Of a stretch of DNA of 64,000 nt, positions 1-8,612 are shown piece after piece. A program made the translations under genes and the position numbers. Numbering within the stretch: position 1 is the stretch's first letter; every line of letters begins with the position of its first letter. Origin of the DNA: Paraburkholderia eburnea (lineage in GTDB: Bacteria; Pseudomonadota; Gammaproteobacteria; Burkholderiales; Burkholderiaceae); the NCBI RefSeq assembly GCF_002917095.1, contig NZ_PQGA01000009.1:1-64000 (forward strand), written 5' to 3'. The notes below the pieces were generated by a model. It saw only the letters and a program-made list of their open reading frames with translations, made no database searches and was not told the DNA's origin.

Positions 1-230
1 TTGTAGGCGCCGCGCAGCTTGAACGAGAACACGGGCTGGTTGTCCTCGCGCTTGAGCAGGACCGTGTTGCGCAGGCGGGCGGAGAGATTCGGTGCGCGCT
101 CGAGTTCGGTCTCGCGGGCGGCGTCGTAGACGCGGGCGGTGAGAGTCAGGCGGAGATAGTCGGTCTGCTGCGCTTTTTTTGTTTCAGCGCGCGTTTCGGC
201 TCCTGCGGTACGGCTCGTTTGGACCTGCAT
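1..230 (-). CDS. ilvA: Threonine ammonia-lyase, biosynthetic (5' part only)
   Basis: Partial gene running off the left edge of the window; about 76 N-terminal residues are visible. The translation contains DYLRLTLTARVYDAA, a run typical of the start of the biosynthetic IlvA core, followed by the PLP-lysine segment FSFKLRGAY, where the lysine is expected to bind pyridoxal phosphate. The enzyme deaminates threonine to 2-oxobutanoate, the first committed step of isoleucine synthesis. The ATG at 230 has AGGAG six bases upstream, which fixes the start. It lies behind a leader peptide and attenuator (275-388), so expression is probably tuned to charged branched-chain or threonyl tRNAs. The C-terminal regulatory domains are outside the window and cannot be checked. 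Confidence 0.88.
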   Translation of the reverse strand, partial: MQVQTSRTAGAETRAETKKAQQTDYLRLTLTARVYDAARETELERAPNLSARLRNTVLLKREDNQPVFSFKLRGAY

Positions 231-274
231 GACGGCTCCTGTGCTGTCTCTTTTTTGAGCCCAGGAAGCGGAGA

Positions 275-301
275 CAAAAAACCCGCCTCGTGGGGCGGGT
301 T
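275..301 (-). terminator. Attenuator terminator of ilvA
   Basis: Perfect 8-bp stem AACCCGCC/GGCGGGTT (280-287 with 294-301) with a 6-base loop. Read on the minus strand it is followed by a run of Ts (276-281), so it is an intrinsic terminator placed between the leader peptide and ilvA. Confidence 0.85.
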
Positions 302-350
302 GTTGTCGTTTCTACCAGACGTACGCTAACCCACCATTCGATGAATGGTG
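280..350 (-). promoter_or_regulatory. Mutually exclusive attenuator hairpins of ilvA
   Basis: Three competing structures can be read on the minus strand. The 5' hairpin pairs CACCATTC with GAATGGTG (332-339 with 343-350). An antiterminator can form between GGTGGGTT (328-335) and the left arm of the terminator (294-301 on this strand reads AACCCGCC); all eight bases pair with one G-U. The third structure is the terminator itself. The first hairpin lies over the Ile/Thr codons of the leader peptide, as in classic amino-acid attenuators. Confidence 0.75.
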
Positions 351-388
351 ATAATAATCAGCGTAATCGGGCAGTAACGGGTGTTCAT
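326..388 (-). CDS. ilvA leader peptide
   Basis: A 20-codon ORF encodes MNTRYCPITLIIITIHRMVG. It holds five Ile codons, three Thr, one Leu and one Val, the amino acids whose supply ilvA affects. Its stop codon lies between the first hairpin and the terminator, which is where ribosome stalling would choose between the hairpins. The Shine-Dalgarno is poor: AGGA directly abuts the ATG, and no in-frame start with better spacing exists upstream. The peptide's only expected role is regulatory. Confidence 0.72.
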   Translation of the reverse strand: MNTRYCPITLIIITIHRMVG

Positions 389-702
389 TCCTACAAGGAT
401 GGCGTAGCTGACGGGAATTGTCAATTCGCTGTATTTCAACCTAATTGTTCTTATAACTACAAATTACATTTTGAATAGTACGATTTTGGTGGCTTTAGTG
501 ATCACTGCGTCGCACACTCGCCTGAACACCGTGGAAACCTGCTCGCAAACGAGTGCATGCGTGAAACATTCTAGGTTAGAGCACTCAAACCATTGATTAA
601 TATAGATTTTTGCTGAATACCTTTCAGATTATCTATGTTTCACGGTTTCGACCCCAGCGCCCCCTCTGCACACTGTTTCGCGCAGTTTGACACCAAAAAC
701 TA
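389..702. other. Intergenic region upstream of the ilvA leader
   Basis: AT-richer stretch with no convincing gene. It should hold the ilvA leader promoter on the minus strand; a TTGACA-like hexamer (418-423) and a TATAAG-like hexamer near 450 are visible, but no well-spaced -35/-10 pair. The small plus-strand ORF over 290-478 overlaps the attenuator and is not supported. Confidence 0.5.
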
Positions 703-731
703 AGGGCAGGCGCTCCTAAAAGCCCTGCCCT
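703..731 (-). terminator. Terminator of the parAB operon
   Basis: Inverted repeat AGGGCAGG/CCTGCCCT (703-710 with 724-731) lies 28 bp past the parB stop codon. Read on the minus strand the right arm is followed by TAGTTTTTGG, a weak T-tract. Confidence 0.7.
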
Positions 732-758
732 CTTCGCTTCTAAAAACTGTCCTGCGCT

Positions 759-1811
759 TTAGTTGGCCACCGTCGTTTCCATTTCGGCCGCCCACTCGTC
801 GATCACGGCTTTCATTCGCTCGGCCAGACGCTGCTGATCCGCCGCCGCAATGCCCTTGAGGTTCAATTCGGCACGGCCATCACCGAATAGCTTGAGTTCA
901 CCCAGTGCAATGCCATCCGGACGATTGAACTGCACGCGCGACTGATAGTGCGTGCGGCGCGGGCCGATACGACGGGCACCCGCCTCAGCCGACGCAGCGG
1001 CCTCGAGCTTGCGCACGCTCGCCTTCCCTTCGATCACCTGTTCGAGCCAATGCTCGGCGACGGTCGCGCCAGCTCGATCGAAGATCAGCTTGATGTTATA
1101 GGCGTGACCGAGACCGACTTCCTTGCGATTCTGCGCCATGCGCTGCAAAAGATAGGGCGGCAGCGACGTCAGAGAAATCACCTTGCTGATGTGCTTCGGA
1201 TCTTCGCTGACTGCCACGCCCAACTCGACCTGATCGACGTACACGCCATCGTCCAGGAGCTTCTTCCACGCGAGCGCGTCATCGAAAACGGTCTGCTCCT
1301 CGCGTTCCTTGTTCGCGTGATACGCGCGCAGATAGAGGTTCTGATTATCGAGACCGTCGCGGACATCGGCGTCAATGTATTTGTCGCCGCGCGAGCGCGC
1401 CGCACGAATACGGCGCTCGCCGTCGACAATCACCAGTTTGCCGGGAAACTCCGCAAGCCGCGTCACGAGAATCGGCGTGATCTGGCCTTGTTTGTCGAAG
1501 CTGTCGGCGAGTTCGTCGATCGTTTCCGCGCTGTAGAACGCGCGCGGGTTGTACGGATTCGAGACAACGTCTTCAACGGGAATCCGCGCGACGGTATGCG
1601 TCGTTGCGTTGACCGGCGCATCGGACGCGATTGCAGCGGCGGCCGTCTGGGCTATTGATGCAACTGGCGCAACGTCAGCAAGCGTCACCACCGCTGCATC
1701 GCGCTGCGCGATGCCGACAATATCGCCATCGGCCAGACGCTCCTCTGCCGACGCGCGTTCGACGGCCATCCCCGCGCGAACCTTGCTGGTGAAATTCAGC
1801 TTAGTTGCCAT
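759..1811 (-). CDS. parB: ParB-family chromosome/plasmid partition protein
   Basis: 350-residue centromere-binding protein. After a variable N-terminus, the ParB/Sulfiredoxin-like nuclease fold is visible from about residue 90: NPYNPRAFYS, then VDGERRIRAA, the conserved CTP-binding GERR box. A KorB-like HTH region follows (roughly residues 180-260), then a short C-terminal dimerisation part. I chose the ATG at 1811 because it begins MATKLNF, has AGAGG six bases upstream and overlaps the parA stop by 11 nt, a coupled arrangement; the frame stays open 10 codons further upstream without support. It should bind the palindromes at 2532-3220 and work with ParA to segregate this replicon. Confidence 0.93.
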   Translation of the reverse strand: MATKLNFTSKVRAGMAVERASAEERLADGDIVGIAQRDAAVVTLADVAPVASIAQTAAAAIASDAPVNATTHTVARIPVEDVVSNPYNPRAFYSAETIDELADSFDKQGQITPILVTRLAEFPGKLVIVDGERRIRAARSRGDKYIDADVRDGLDNQNLYLRAYHANKEREEQTVFDDALAWKKLLDDGVYVDQVELGVAVSEDPKHISKVISLTSLPPYLLQRMAQNRKEVGLGHAYNIKLIFDRAGATVAEHWLEQVIEGKASVRKLEAAASAEAGARRIGPRRTHYQSRVQFNRPDGIALGELKLFGDGRAELNLKGIAAADQQRLAERMKAVIDEWAAEMETTVAN

Positions 1812-2484
1812 CAACGACCTCTTCTTCCTGAACGAGCGCAATGATTTCGTTATAAACCGCGGCGATTTCGTCCTTGGCCACCTTCACGCCACGCACACCT
1901 TTCACGTCGAAAACAGTCCGGCCAAGCGCCGCTGCCTGACGATAAAGCTCGCGTTGCTTGACCGTTGACGCGAGCACGCGGACATTGCTTTCCGCCAGGA
2001 TCGCACTCATTTGCGAGTGCAGGAGCGTCTTCGAATTCGATTTATTCAGCAAAATTGCGAATTTACCGGCAGGATTCGCGACACGCGTACGCTCGACTAA
2101 CTCCATCATCCCTTCGCTACTCCAGATATCGATGGGCGAAGCGTCGGTTGGGATGACGGTTGCATCGGCAACGGCGAGAACGCGAGCAGTCGTCAGGTCA
2201 TTGATGTTCGGCGGGCAATCAACGATCACGACGTCGTAGTCGTTCGCCAATGCGGCAATTTCAGGGCCGATCATTTTTTCGAGCTTGTTGATGCTGCCTA
2301 CGCGAAACGGAAGGGGGGTTTCCGGCCCAGCCGCCGCACACCAGCTCATGCACGATTGCTGGCCGTCCGCATCAGCAACATAGACTTTGTAGCCTTCAGA
2401 CTGAAACGCACCAGCCAGATTCATGCTGGTGGTCGTCTTGCCTACCCCGCCCTTTTGGTTCGCTACCGCGATGACCAGTCCCAT
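1801..2484 (-). CDS. parA: ParA-family partition ATPase
   Basis: 227-residue deviant Walker-A ATPase. The P-loop KGGVGKTTT sits near the N-terminus, followed by the Walker-A' and Walker-B segments (VVIVDCPPN). It lacks the long N-terminal HTH of type Ia ParA proteins, so it is the short type. I chose the ATG at 2484 (MGLVIAV) because GGAG lies six bases upstream. The open frame extends to 2553, but that would run through the centromere palindrome at 2532-2545. Cotranscribed with parB. The palindrome 48 bp upstream of the start suggests autoregulation by ParB, which is inference. Confidence 0.93.
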   Translation of the reverse strand: MGLVIAVANQKGGVGKTTTSMNLAGAFQSEGYKVYVADADGQQSCMSWCAAAGPETPLPFRVGSINKLEKMIGPEIAALANDYDVVIVDCPPNINDLTTARVLAVADATVIPTDASPIDIWSSEGMMELVERTRVANPAGKFAILLNKSNSKTLLHSQMSAILAESNVRVLASTVKQRELYRQAAALGRTVFDVKGVRGVKVAKDEIAAVYNEIIALVQEEEVVDGN

Positions 2485-2531
2485 TCGTTTCTCCATGCAA
2501 TATTCAACGGTGGAGACATCTTCACGCGCAC

Positions 2532-3220
2532 TCTCCACGTGGAGACTCTCCAATGAGTCAACTGGCAGTCTAGCGACAACTTAAAGTAAATTCTAGCTTT
2601 AGCTCTGAAATCGTTGCTGGTTGACCACCAAATAGCCATCTGGACGAGGCGGGGCTATGGCGTGAAGGTCACGAAACCGATGTTTTTGCGAGCTACGCGG
2701 ACTCTTCACGTGGAAAGTTGGTTCACGTCCTTGCTAGCTAGACCTGCGCGTCATTCCCCACTCGATGATACCGATCGCATCAATGAAGATCGTGGTGGTG
2801 AAAATTTCGCTTTAGATGCGAATACCTGCTGCTTCAGCCATCTCTGATGACGGTAGAAGCTCACACTCAGCACTTCCAGTCTCCACGTGGAGAAAGCGTC
2901 ATGTGGCAGCGCATCGTGACTTATGGTCGTTGGTGGTCACTGTCCAGTGGCAGGCAAGAAATATTTCAGCAAAAAAATCGACGGAGAATGTGGGTCAACC
3001 ATTCTCCACGTGGAGACTGCGAGACATTAATTGCGCGGGGCAGCGTGGCTAAACGGCAGGGCAACGAAACTCGAACTACCGCTCAAAGATCATGCAGCGC
3101 AGGACAATTGACGAAACCCTACGCGAGATGCCGCGCCTGATCCTCAACTGCCCAAACACTGGCCGCAAAGCACACATCCAATTAGCTCAAAGCCAGACCC
3201 TGCCAATCTCCACGTGGAGA
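2532..3220. repeat. Centromere (parS-like) palindrome array
   Basis: Four exact copies of the 14-bp palindrome TCTCCACGTGGAGA lie at 2532-2545, 2880-2893, 3003-3016 and 3207-3220, with one degenerate copy (TCTTCACGTGGAAA) at 2703-2716. Spacing between centres is 171, 177, 123 and 204 bp. The sequence resembles the universal parS core CACGTG but has different flanks, as expected for replicon-specific ParB. The array fills the gene-free stretch between parA and rep (2485-3417), where I see no other gene. Confidence 0.88.
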
Positions 3221-3417
3221 TCCGCATCTGGCATCAAAAAACAAGAGGGAAACCCTAGCGCCGTGACTCACATTCAGTCGAGCCAGGAAATCGAAATCGG
3301 GAATGCTGCCAGATCTCACCAGTCTGGCAGTATCCCGAAGTATGCAGAAGATATATGACGCGAAATTTACCTATGTTTTTATAATCGGCAAATTTCAACA
3401 GAAGGGCGACTCGCGCG

Positions 3418-4794
3418 TTATTCCTCGCGAGACTTGAACGCCAGTTCGACGTCGCCGCCGACTCCGAGCGCATCGCCTGCCGGCGCCTGTTGACCGCTCA
3501 GCAGGAATTCGAGCAGATCGGCGGCCGTCGGCTGACCCCAGGTGTCCAGTACGACCCAACGGAAAAAGTTCGTCGAGGCCATCTTGCTCGGCACCTTCGA
3601 GGTCGACACCTTGAGCTTGTCCATCCCGACCGTCTCGTTGTAACGCTTGATAAGCGCCGTCTGGTCGTCGTATTCGAGTTCGTTGAAGTACGAACGCGCC
3701 TCGGCGATCTTTGCCGCAATGTAGCGGTCCTGCACCTGGTCCTGACTTTCGCGCGCCTTGCCCGCGTCGGCGTTCGCACTGGCCGCCGCATTGGCGCCGG
3801 GGAGTTGATAGCCCTGCATGAGTGCCTTGCGGAAATACGCGGCCACGTTGGCTAGCGGCGCGGCATTCTTCTGCGCGACGCGCGCGGCTGTGTAGGCCAC
3901 CGCCGTGCGGATTTTCTCGTCCCCGTATTGCTTGAGCAGACGGCGTGCTTCCGACACCGGAATGCTGAACTTCGCCATCTCGCCGATCAACAGGGTGTCA
4001 TTGGCGCGCAGTTCCTGCGACGGGTCGGTCTCCGGCTTGCGTGTCACGCGAAACTGCAGCGCGACCACCGAGCGGCCGACCTTGTGCTCGATGAGTTCGA
4101 AGTTGTGATCCGAGATCTCGTTGACTTCCTTGATGCACGGCACGAGCACGCGACTCTTGAATTGCTTGTACAGCTTGTACGATTGCGCCGAAGTGTCCTG
4201 ACCCAGAATCAGATCGCGCAGCGTCGCCAGCGGGAAGCGCGCCGTCACGCCCACCGCTTCGTAGCGCACGACGTTCTCCCATAGCGCGAGCGAGTGCGCC
4301 TTGCGGAATTGACGCGTGATCCGCATGTCGATCATCGCGTAGATTTCCGGATTCAGAAGCTCGCCGCGAATCTGTTCGGAGAACGTATAACGCAGCACGG
4401 ATCGTTCGAGCTCCGCCCCCGCGAGCAGACCCGAGGCCTTCCAGATGCTGCGCTTATCCTGCGTGAGATAGTCCCAGTTGACGACCGTGCTGATGAGCGA
4501 GTTGATCGTTTCCTTGACGTATTCAGTGTTGTTGCTGTTCAGATCGACGTCCTGCGAAAGGGCGGAGATCGTGATCTCGAACGACGAGCGGCCCTGCTCG
4601 AGGGAATCCTGGCGGATTGCGTTCTTGATCAGCGAACTGAACATCTTGCGCTGCTGAAGGCTGATCGATCCGGATTTCGGCGCGATGTGAATCGCGGGAA
4701 CCGCCTTTCGGAATAGATCGGGGGGCTGGCCTTGCTGAAATACGAGTGCACCTTGCTTGTCGGCGTCGCCGGCGTCGGCCTTTTTTCTTGCCAT
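3418..4794 (-). CDS. Rep_3-type replication initiator protein
   Basis: 458-residue protein related to the RepB/RepA initiators of Burkholderia secondary replicons. Two winged-helix domains of the Rep_3 family are expected: the first around SISLQQRKMFSSLIKNAI, the second around FRKAHSLALWENVVRYEAVG. A Burkholderia-type C-terminal extension follows. It should bind the iterons at 4986-6248 and open the origin. The ATG at 4794 is preferred over the GTG at 4803 because GTGGG precedes it. An inverted repeat at 4824-4841 just upstream is a candidate operator for self-repression. Confidence 0.9.
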   Translation of the reverse strand: MARKKADAGDADKQGALVFQQGQPPDLFRKAVPAIHIAPKSGSISLQQRKMFSSLIKNAIRQDSLEQGRSSFEITISALSQDVDLNSNNTEYVKETINSLISTVVNWDYLTQDKRSIWKASGLLAGAELERSVLRYTFSEQIRGELLNPEIYAMIDMRITRQFRKAHSLALWENVVRYEAVGVTARFPLATLRDLILGQDTSAQSYKLYKQFKSRVLVPCIKEVNEISDHNFELIEHKVGRSVVALQFRVTRKPETDPSQELRANDTLLIGEMAKFSIPVSEARRLLKQYGDEKIRTAVAYTAARVAQKNAAPLANVAAYFRKALMQGYQLPGANAAASANADAGKARESQDQVQDRYIAAKIAEARSYFNELEYDDQTALIKRYNETVGMDKLKVSTSKVPSKMASTNFFRWVVLDTWGQPTAADLLEFLLSGQQAPAGDALGVGGDVELAFKSREE

Positions 4795-4823
4795 ATGACC
4801 CACGTAAAAGGGAACCTGGTCGG

Positions 4824-4841
4824 TTGGTAACTGTATACCAA
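4824..4841. promoter_or_regulatory. Inverted repeat upstream of rep
   Basis: TTGGTA-ACTGTA-TACCAA is an 18-bp element with perfect 6-bp arms, 30 bp upstream of the rep start. It differs from the iterons. Its position fits a Rep autoregulatory operator; function is inferred. Confidence 0.5.
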
Positions 4842-4985
4842 GCGAACAGGTGACTCAAGCGCGCCGAGATGTCAGTGCGCAGGCACGACACCAACAGCGG
4901 GAAAAGTTGACAGTCGGAGGCCTCGCAGCGCGTGTGAGCCACCGAAGCAGGGCGCTCATGTTTCAGCGAGGCGCTTCCACGCCAG

Positions 4986-6248
4986 CCCATAACCCGTGAC
5001 CTTTACTCGAATCAGCTGAAAAAATCTCCCATATTGAGTGACCTTTTGGCAAAAATGTGAGCACTCACTCTCATCTTAGTTACCCACAGGTACCCAGTGA
5101 TGGGATTTATCGCCAATAGGAGCGTGTGGCGAGCACGAGGGCCAATCACCCCGAAAACATCCCATGGGCAGTGACCTTCATCTGATCCCATAAGCGGGAA
5201 CCTCCGAACACCTTGATTCCAAGGGTCTTTAGCGAGCGCGCCAAAAAAATCCACCATAAAGCGTGACCTTTCTGGTCCCCCATAACTCGTTACCCTGCCA
5301 ACAGCGGATGTCCGTCCGATAAGTCTTTGCTTGAAGTCTCTGTGCCCAGGCTGCGCGGTTACCTCCCGAACGTATCAAGCGGATGCACCACAACCGGTTA
5401 CCCACGCTATCTCCCATAAGCGGAGACCTCAAGAAGAAGAAATCGTCTCGTTTGAGCAGCAGAGAGCCCTCCAGCAACCCATATTCGGGTACCTACAAAG
5501 TTTCCCATAGACGGGAACCTCAGCCCCTTTCGGCAATTTTTCCCATACCGGGCGACCTTTTTCCCATATCCACAGTCCTGAATCCCCATCCTCGGATACC
5601 GAAATCCCATATCCACAACCCCGCGCTCCCATACCCGGTACCCAAGGCCCCATAACATGCCACCAAATCGACCGCAAACCCTTGTCCAGCAAGGCTTCCA
5701 GCCGGCTAAAGGTTTACTAAAGGTTCTAAAGCGTATTTGGTAAACACTCAAACTACGTGTCCGATGAGAGAGACCGCTCCCAAAACCGGGACCCTTTGCG
5801 TATGTAAGTGGTCACCAACATTCATGATCCCACTTCTGGTGACCTATCCGAGCTTGCTTATCCCGAAGGTTCCCACTAACGGAGACCTATCCCGAGATAT
5901 TTGATAAGCCACATCAAGATTAAGCACTAACTGTATGATTTTTATAGTGTACGTGCTAGTAGGTGACGAAATATGGGACAAAGTCATGTGACTCAGGTAC
6001 CCGTTTATGGGACAGCTTTCCTTGATGCGAAACCTGCTGGACGTTTCAGATACCTGGCGCCAGGTAACCTCAATTCCGTCTGAACAGCATCTATGAATGC
6101 CGGGCAGAGGGTTGTAGGTCCGTTTCCGGGTAAGCCCAGGATAGGTCACCGGCTCCCATAACGCGTTACCCAAGAAAGGTCACCGGAAATGGGAAGCCGT
6201 CACATCGCGCTTCACAAGGTACACCGCAAAGGCCCAATACGGTGACCT
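4986..6248. repeat. Iteron field of the replication origin
   Basis: About two dozen copies of a 17-bp element with consensus CCCATAnnCGGKnACCT. Plus-oriented copies start at 4986, 5028, 5161, 5187, 5253, 5279, 5387 (degenerate), 5413, 5478, 5504, 5542, 5563, 5585, 5606, 5628, 5649, 5779, 5829, 5872, 6155 and 6233. Minus-oriented copies are 5088-5104, 5961-5977, 5995-6011 and 6177-6193. The 5413-5665 block is densest, with several copies at 21-26 bp spacing. Copies 5563 and 5606 contain ATATCCACA, one mismatch from a DnaA box, so some sites may serve both proteins. No gene is supported here. Confidence 0.88.
5889..5960. other. AT-rich stretch, candidate origin unwinding element
   Basis: The most AT-rich stretch in the origin field lies between the iteron at 5872 and the inverted iterons at 5961 and 5995. 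Its place beside arrayed initiator sites suggests a DNA unwinding element; this is inference from composition and position. Confidence 0.45.
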
Positions 6249-6270
6249 TGCATGGCTTCGAACCCTGGCT

Positions 6271-6600
6271 TCAGTTCGCCTGAACCTGAACCTGAGCCTG
6301 TACGCCGGGCTGCGCCGTCGCCGTTTGATGCGCCAGGCAATCATGCTGATAGAGCGCACCTAAACGCTGCTGGGCGGCTTCCAGGTCGGACGGATAATCG
6401 TTGTCCACCTCGTGCTCCCGGTAGCCCACCAGCGAGAGATCCTTGAGTTCCTGCATAAGCTCGCCATGCGTGACCTCATGGGCGGGCCTGACAAACGGAT
6501 AGCGATGACATGCGCGCTGCGACAGATGAGGCGCAGCAAATGCGCTGATGCTCACGGCGCCGAGAAGAGGAATCAATGCGAACCTGGCCCAACGCTTCAT
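6271..6600 (-). CDS. Small secreted DUF4148-type protein
   Basis: 109 residues with a clear Sec signal peptide (MKRWARFALIPLLGAVSISAFA). The mature part carries the LMQELKDL...GYREHEVDNDYPSDLEAAQQRL pattern common in Burkholderiaceae DUF4148 proteins. No function is known for the family. The ATG at 6600 has GGAGG five bases upstream; the longer open frame to 6918 is not supported. It is divergent from the sensor kinase at 7017, so it could be a target of that system, which is inference. The C-terminus is rich in Gln/Val. Confidence 0.8.
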   Translation of the reverse strand: MKRWARFALIPLLGAVSISAFAAPHLSQRACHRYPFVRPAHEVTHGELMQELKDLSLVGYREHEVDNDYPSDLEAAQQRLGALYQHDCLAHQTATAQPGVQAQVQVQAN

Positions 6601-7016
6601 GGTGACCTCCGATTTGTTCTGGACCGACCGGATCGGCCCGTGGATGAAATGCCGGCGTGGTTGCCGACGGAGATCGAGAATAAGCAGCCGGTCGATGCGC
6701 GAAACGCTCACCAGCATGAAAGAACTGTCATCGACGATGCCGATCGTTGCGCCCGCACTCATCTGCGCCCATCGCCTCCCCTCGCTTCGCATCAACCCAA
6801 ATTGACAAACTGTCAGCGTGGCGTCAACGGACGGTAAGAACATGACCCCCTCTTCATCGCCGTGATGCCGTTTGGGCAAGTGCCGCGCTCTATCATGGCC
6901 AGGCACGCGCGCAATCATGGCGCGCCTGCGCCCAACGAGGAAAGGTCACCGAGGAAGGTCATGTCAGTCAGCGAAATCCCGACGCAACTGCGCGAGCATC
7001 CGGCGCGAGGCACGCC
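6601..7016. other. Divergent promoter region, DUF4148 gene / sensor kinase
   Basis: No gene supported. The inverted repeat TGACA-AAC-TGTCA at 6803-6815 is the only obvious candidate binding site; shadow ORFs on both strands lack ribosome binding sites. Confidence 0.45.
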
Positions 7017-8612
7017 ATGAACCTGCCCGGTTGGGTCGCGGGGCGTCTCGGGGCCTTCGTGCCGGAGGCGGCAGAGGTGGCCGAGCCACCCGCGTCGCGG
7101 GACACTGATGCGGCACGCGCGACAGCGGCCGGGCTTGGCCACGAGCGCTGGAAGACCACGACCTTCCGCTGGTTCGCGGCCTACGCGGCGGTGTTCTCGG
7201 TGTCCTTCATGGTGCTGCTCGGCTTTATCGAATATTCGGTGACCCACGCGATGCTGCGCGAGACCGACAGCGGCCTGCGCTGGCAACTGCGCTATTTCGA
7301 TTCACGCGATGACGCGACGCTGGGCGCCGCCATTGCCGCACGCCTGCACCGGGAAAACCGTCAGCAGAACTTCTACGGCCTGTTCAGCGCCGATGGCCGC
7401 TGGCTGGCCGGCGACATCCACGCCTTGCCCGCGCGCCTCGCCCTGGACCCCTGGGGCCGCTCGCACAAGCACGCGAGCGGTCAAACCCTGATGCTCGACA
7501 CCATCGCCGTACCCGCGCCCCGGACGGCGCTGCGCGCGATGGGCGAAATCCGCGCCGACGGCTCGCGCCTCGTCGTCGCGCGCACGCTTTCCGACGTGCG
7601 CCATGTCCACGGCGAACTGCTCAAGGCGCTGTTCGGCGGCGGTCTGCTGTGCCTGTGCGGCAGTCTCTGCGCCGGGCTGCTGCTGAGCATGCGACAGATC
7701 CGGCGCGTCGCCCAGATTCGCCGCGTAACCGCACGCATCGCCGACGGCGAACTCGGCGAACGGCTGCCCGTGGTGGGCCGCGACGAACTCGACATGCTGG
7801 CCGATCTCGTGAACCGCATGCTCGATGAAGTCGAGCACCTGATCGGCGAAGTCAAGAGCGCCTGCGACGGCATCGCGCACGATCTGCGCACACCGCTCAC
7901 GCGGCTGCGCTTGCGCCTCTCGCACGCCGCCGACACCCTGCAGCGCCGCGGCGAGCCCGCCGTAGCCGGCCTGATCGAGAGCGCGCGCGATGAAGCCGAC
8001 ACGGTCCTCGAACGCTTTGCGGCGCTGCTGCGTATTTCGGAGATCGGCGCGATCAAGCGGCGCAGCGCGTTTGCGCAGGTGGTGCTGCCCGAAGTCGTGA
8101 CCGAGCTTTGCGACCTCTACGCGCCGCTGGCGGAGGACAAGGCGATCGAGTTGCGAGTCGACCACAGCGCCGATTCAACCGGATGCCCGCCGATCCACGC
8201 CGACCGCGCGTTGCTTTTTGAAGCCTTCAGCAATCTGCTCGACAACGCCATCAAGTTCGCGCCGCCCGGCGGCGTGGTGCGCGTCGCGCTCCACGCGACA
8301 CCCGCGGGCGCGCGGTTCAGCGTTACGGACAACGGCCCCGGCATCGCGCCCGCCGAGCGCCGCGCCGTGCTGGGCCGCTATTACCGCAGCGACGCGGCGC
8401 GGCACGTCCCGGGCACGGGCCTGGGGCTTGGCATCGTCGCGGCGGTGCTGCGACTGCACGACTTTCGCCTCGCAATCGGCGACGCCGCCGATATCGACAA
8501 GACCGGGGACGAAACCGGCGACGAAAGCACCAAAAAAACAATCACCACGGGCACCACCGTCACCATCGACTGCTGGCCTTCACACGCCCGGCCTACCACG
8601 CGCTATCAATGA
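7017..8612 (+). CDS. Membrane sensor histidine kinase (TctE/QseC-like)
   Basis: 531 residues. A cytoplasmic N-terminal extension of about 50 residues precedes TM1 (about 53-74). A periplasmic sensor of about 120 residues follows, then TM2 (about 200-222) and a HAMP domain. The HisKA box ACDGIAHDLRTPL has the phospho-accepting His at residue 288. The HATPase domain shows DNAIKFAPPGG and a GTGLGLGIV G-box. GAGG lies just upstream of the ATG. The stop overlaps the next gene's start (ATGA). It is a paralogue of the kinase at 10124: the TM, HAMP and kinase cores align throughout. Its cotranscribed regulator lacks a phospho-site, so its real partner may be the canonical regulator at 9435. Confidence 0.88.
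   Translation: MNLPGWVAGRLGAFVPEAAEVAEPPASRDTDAARATAAGLGHERWKTTTFRWFAAYAAVFSVSFMVLLGFIEYSVTHAMLRETDSGLRWQLRYFDSRDDATLGAAIAARLHRENRQQNFYGLFSADGRWLAGDIHALPARLALDPWGRSHKHASGQTLMLDTIAVPAPRTALRAMGEIRADGSRLVVARTLSDVRHVHGELLKALFGGGLLCLCGSLCAGLLLSMRQIRRVAQIRRVTARIADGELGERLPVVGRDELDMLADLVNRMLDEVEHLIGEVKSACDGIAHDLRTPLTRLRLRLSHAADTLQRRGEPAVAGLIESARDEADTVLERFAALLRISEIGAIKRRSAFAQVVLPEVVTELCDLYAPLAEDKAIELRVDHSADSTGCPPIHADRALLFEAFSNLLDNAIKFAPPGGVVRVALHATPAGARFSVTDNGPGIAPAERRAVLGRYYRSDAARHVPGTGLGLGIVAAVLRLHDFRLAIGDAADIDKTGDETGDESTKKTITTGTTVTIDCWPSHARPTTRYQ

Noticed and set aside
948..1658. 236-residue plus-strand ORF opposite parB
   Set aside because: Shadow of the strongly supported parB frame; no ribosome binding site or family.
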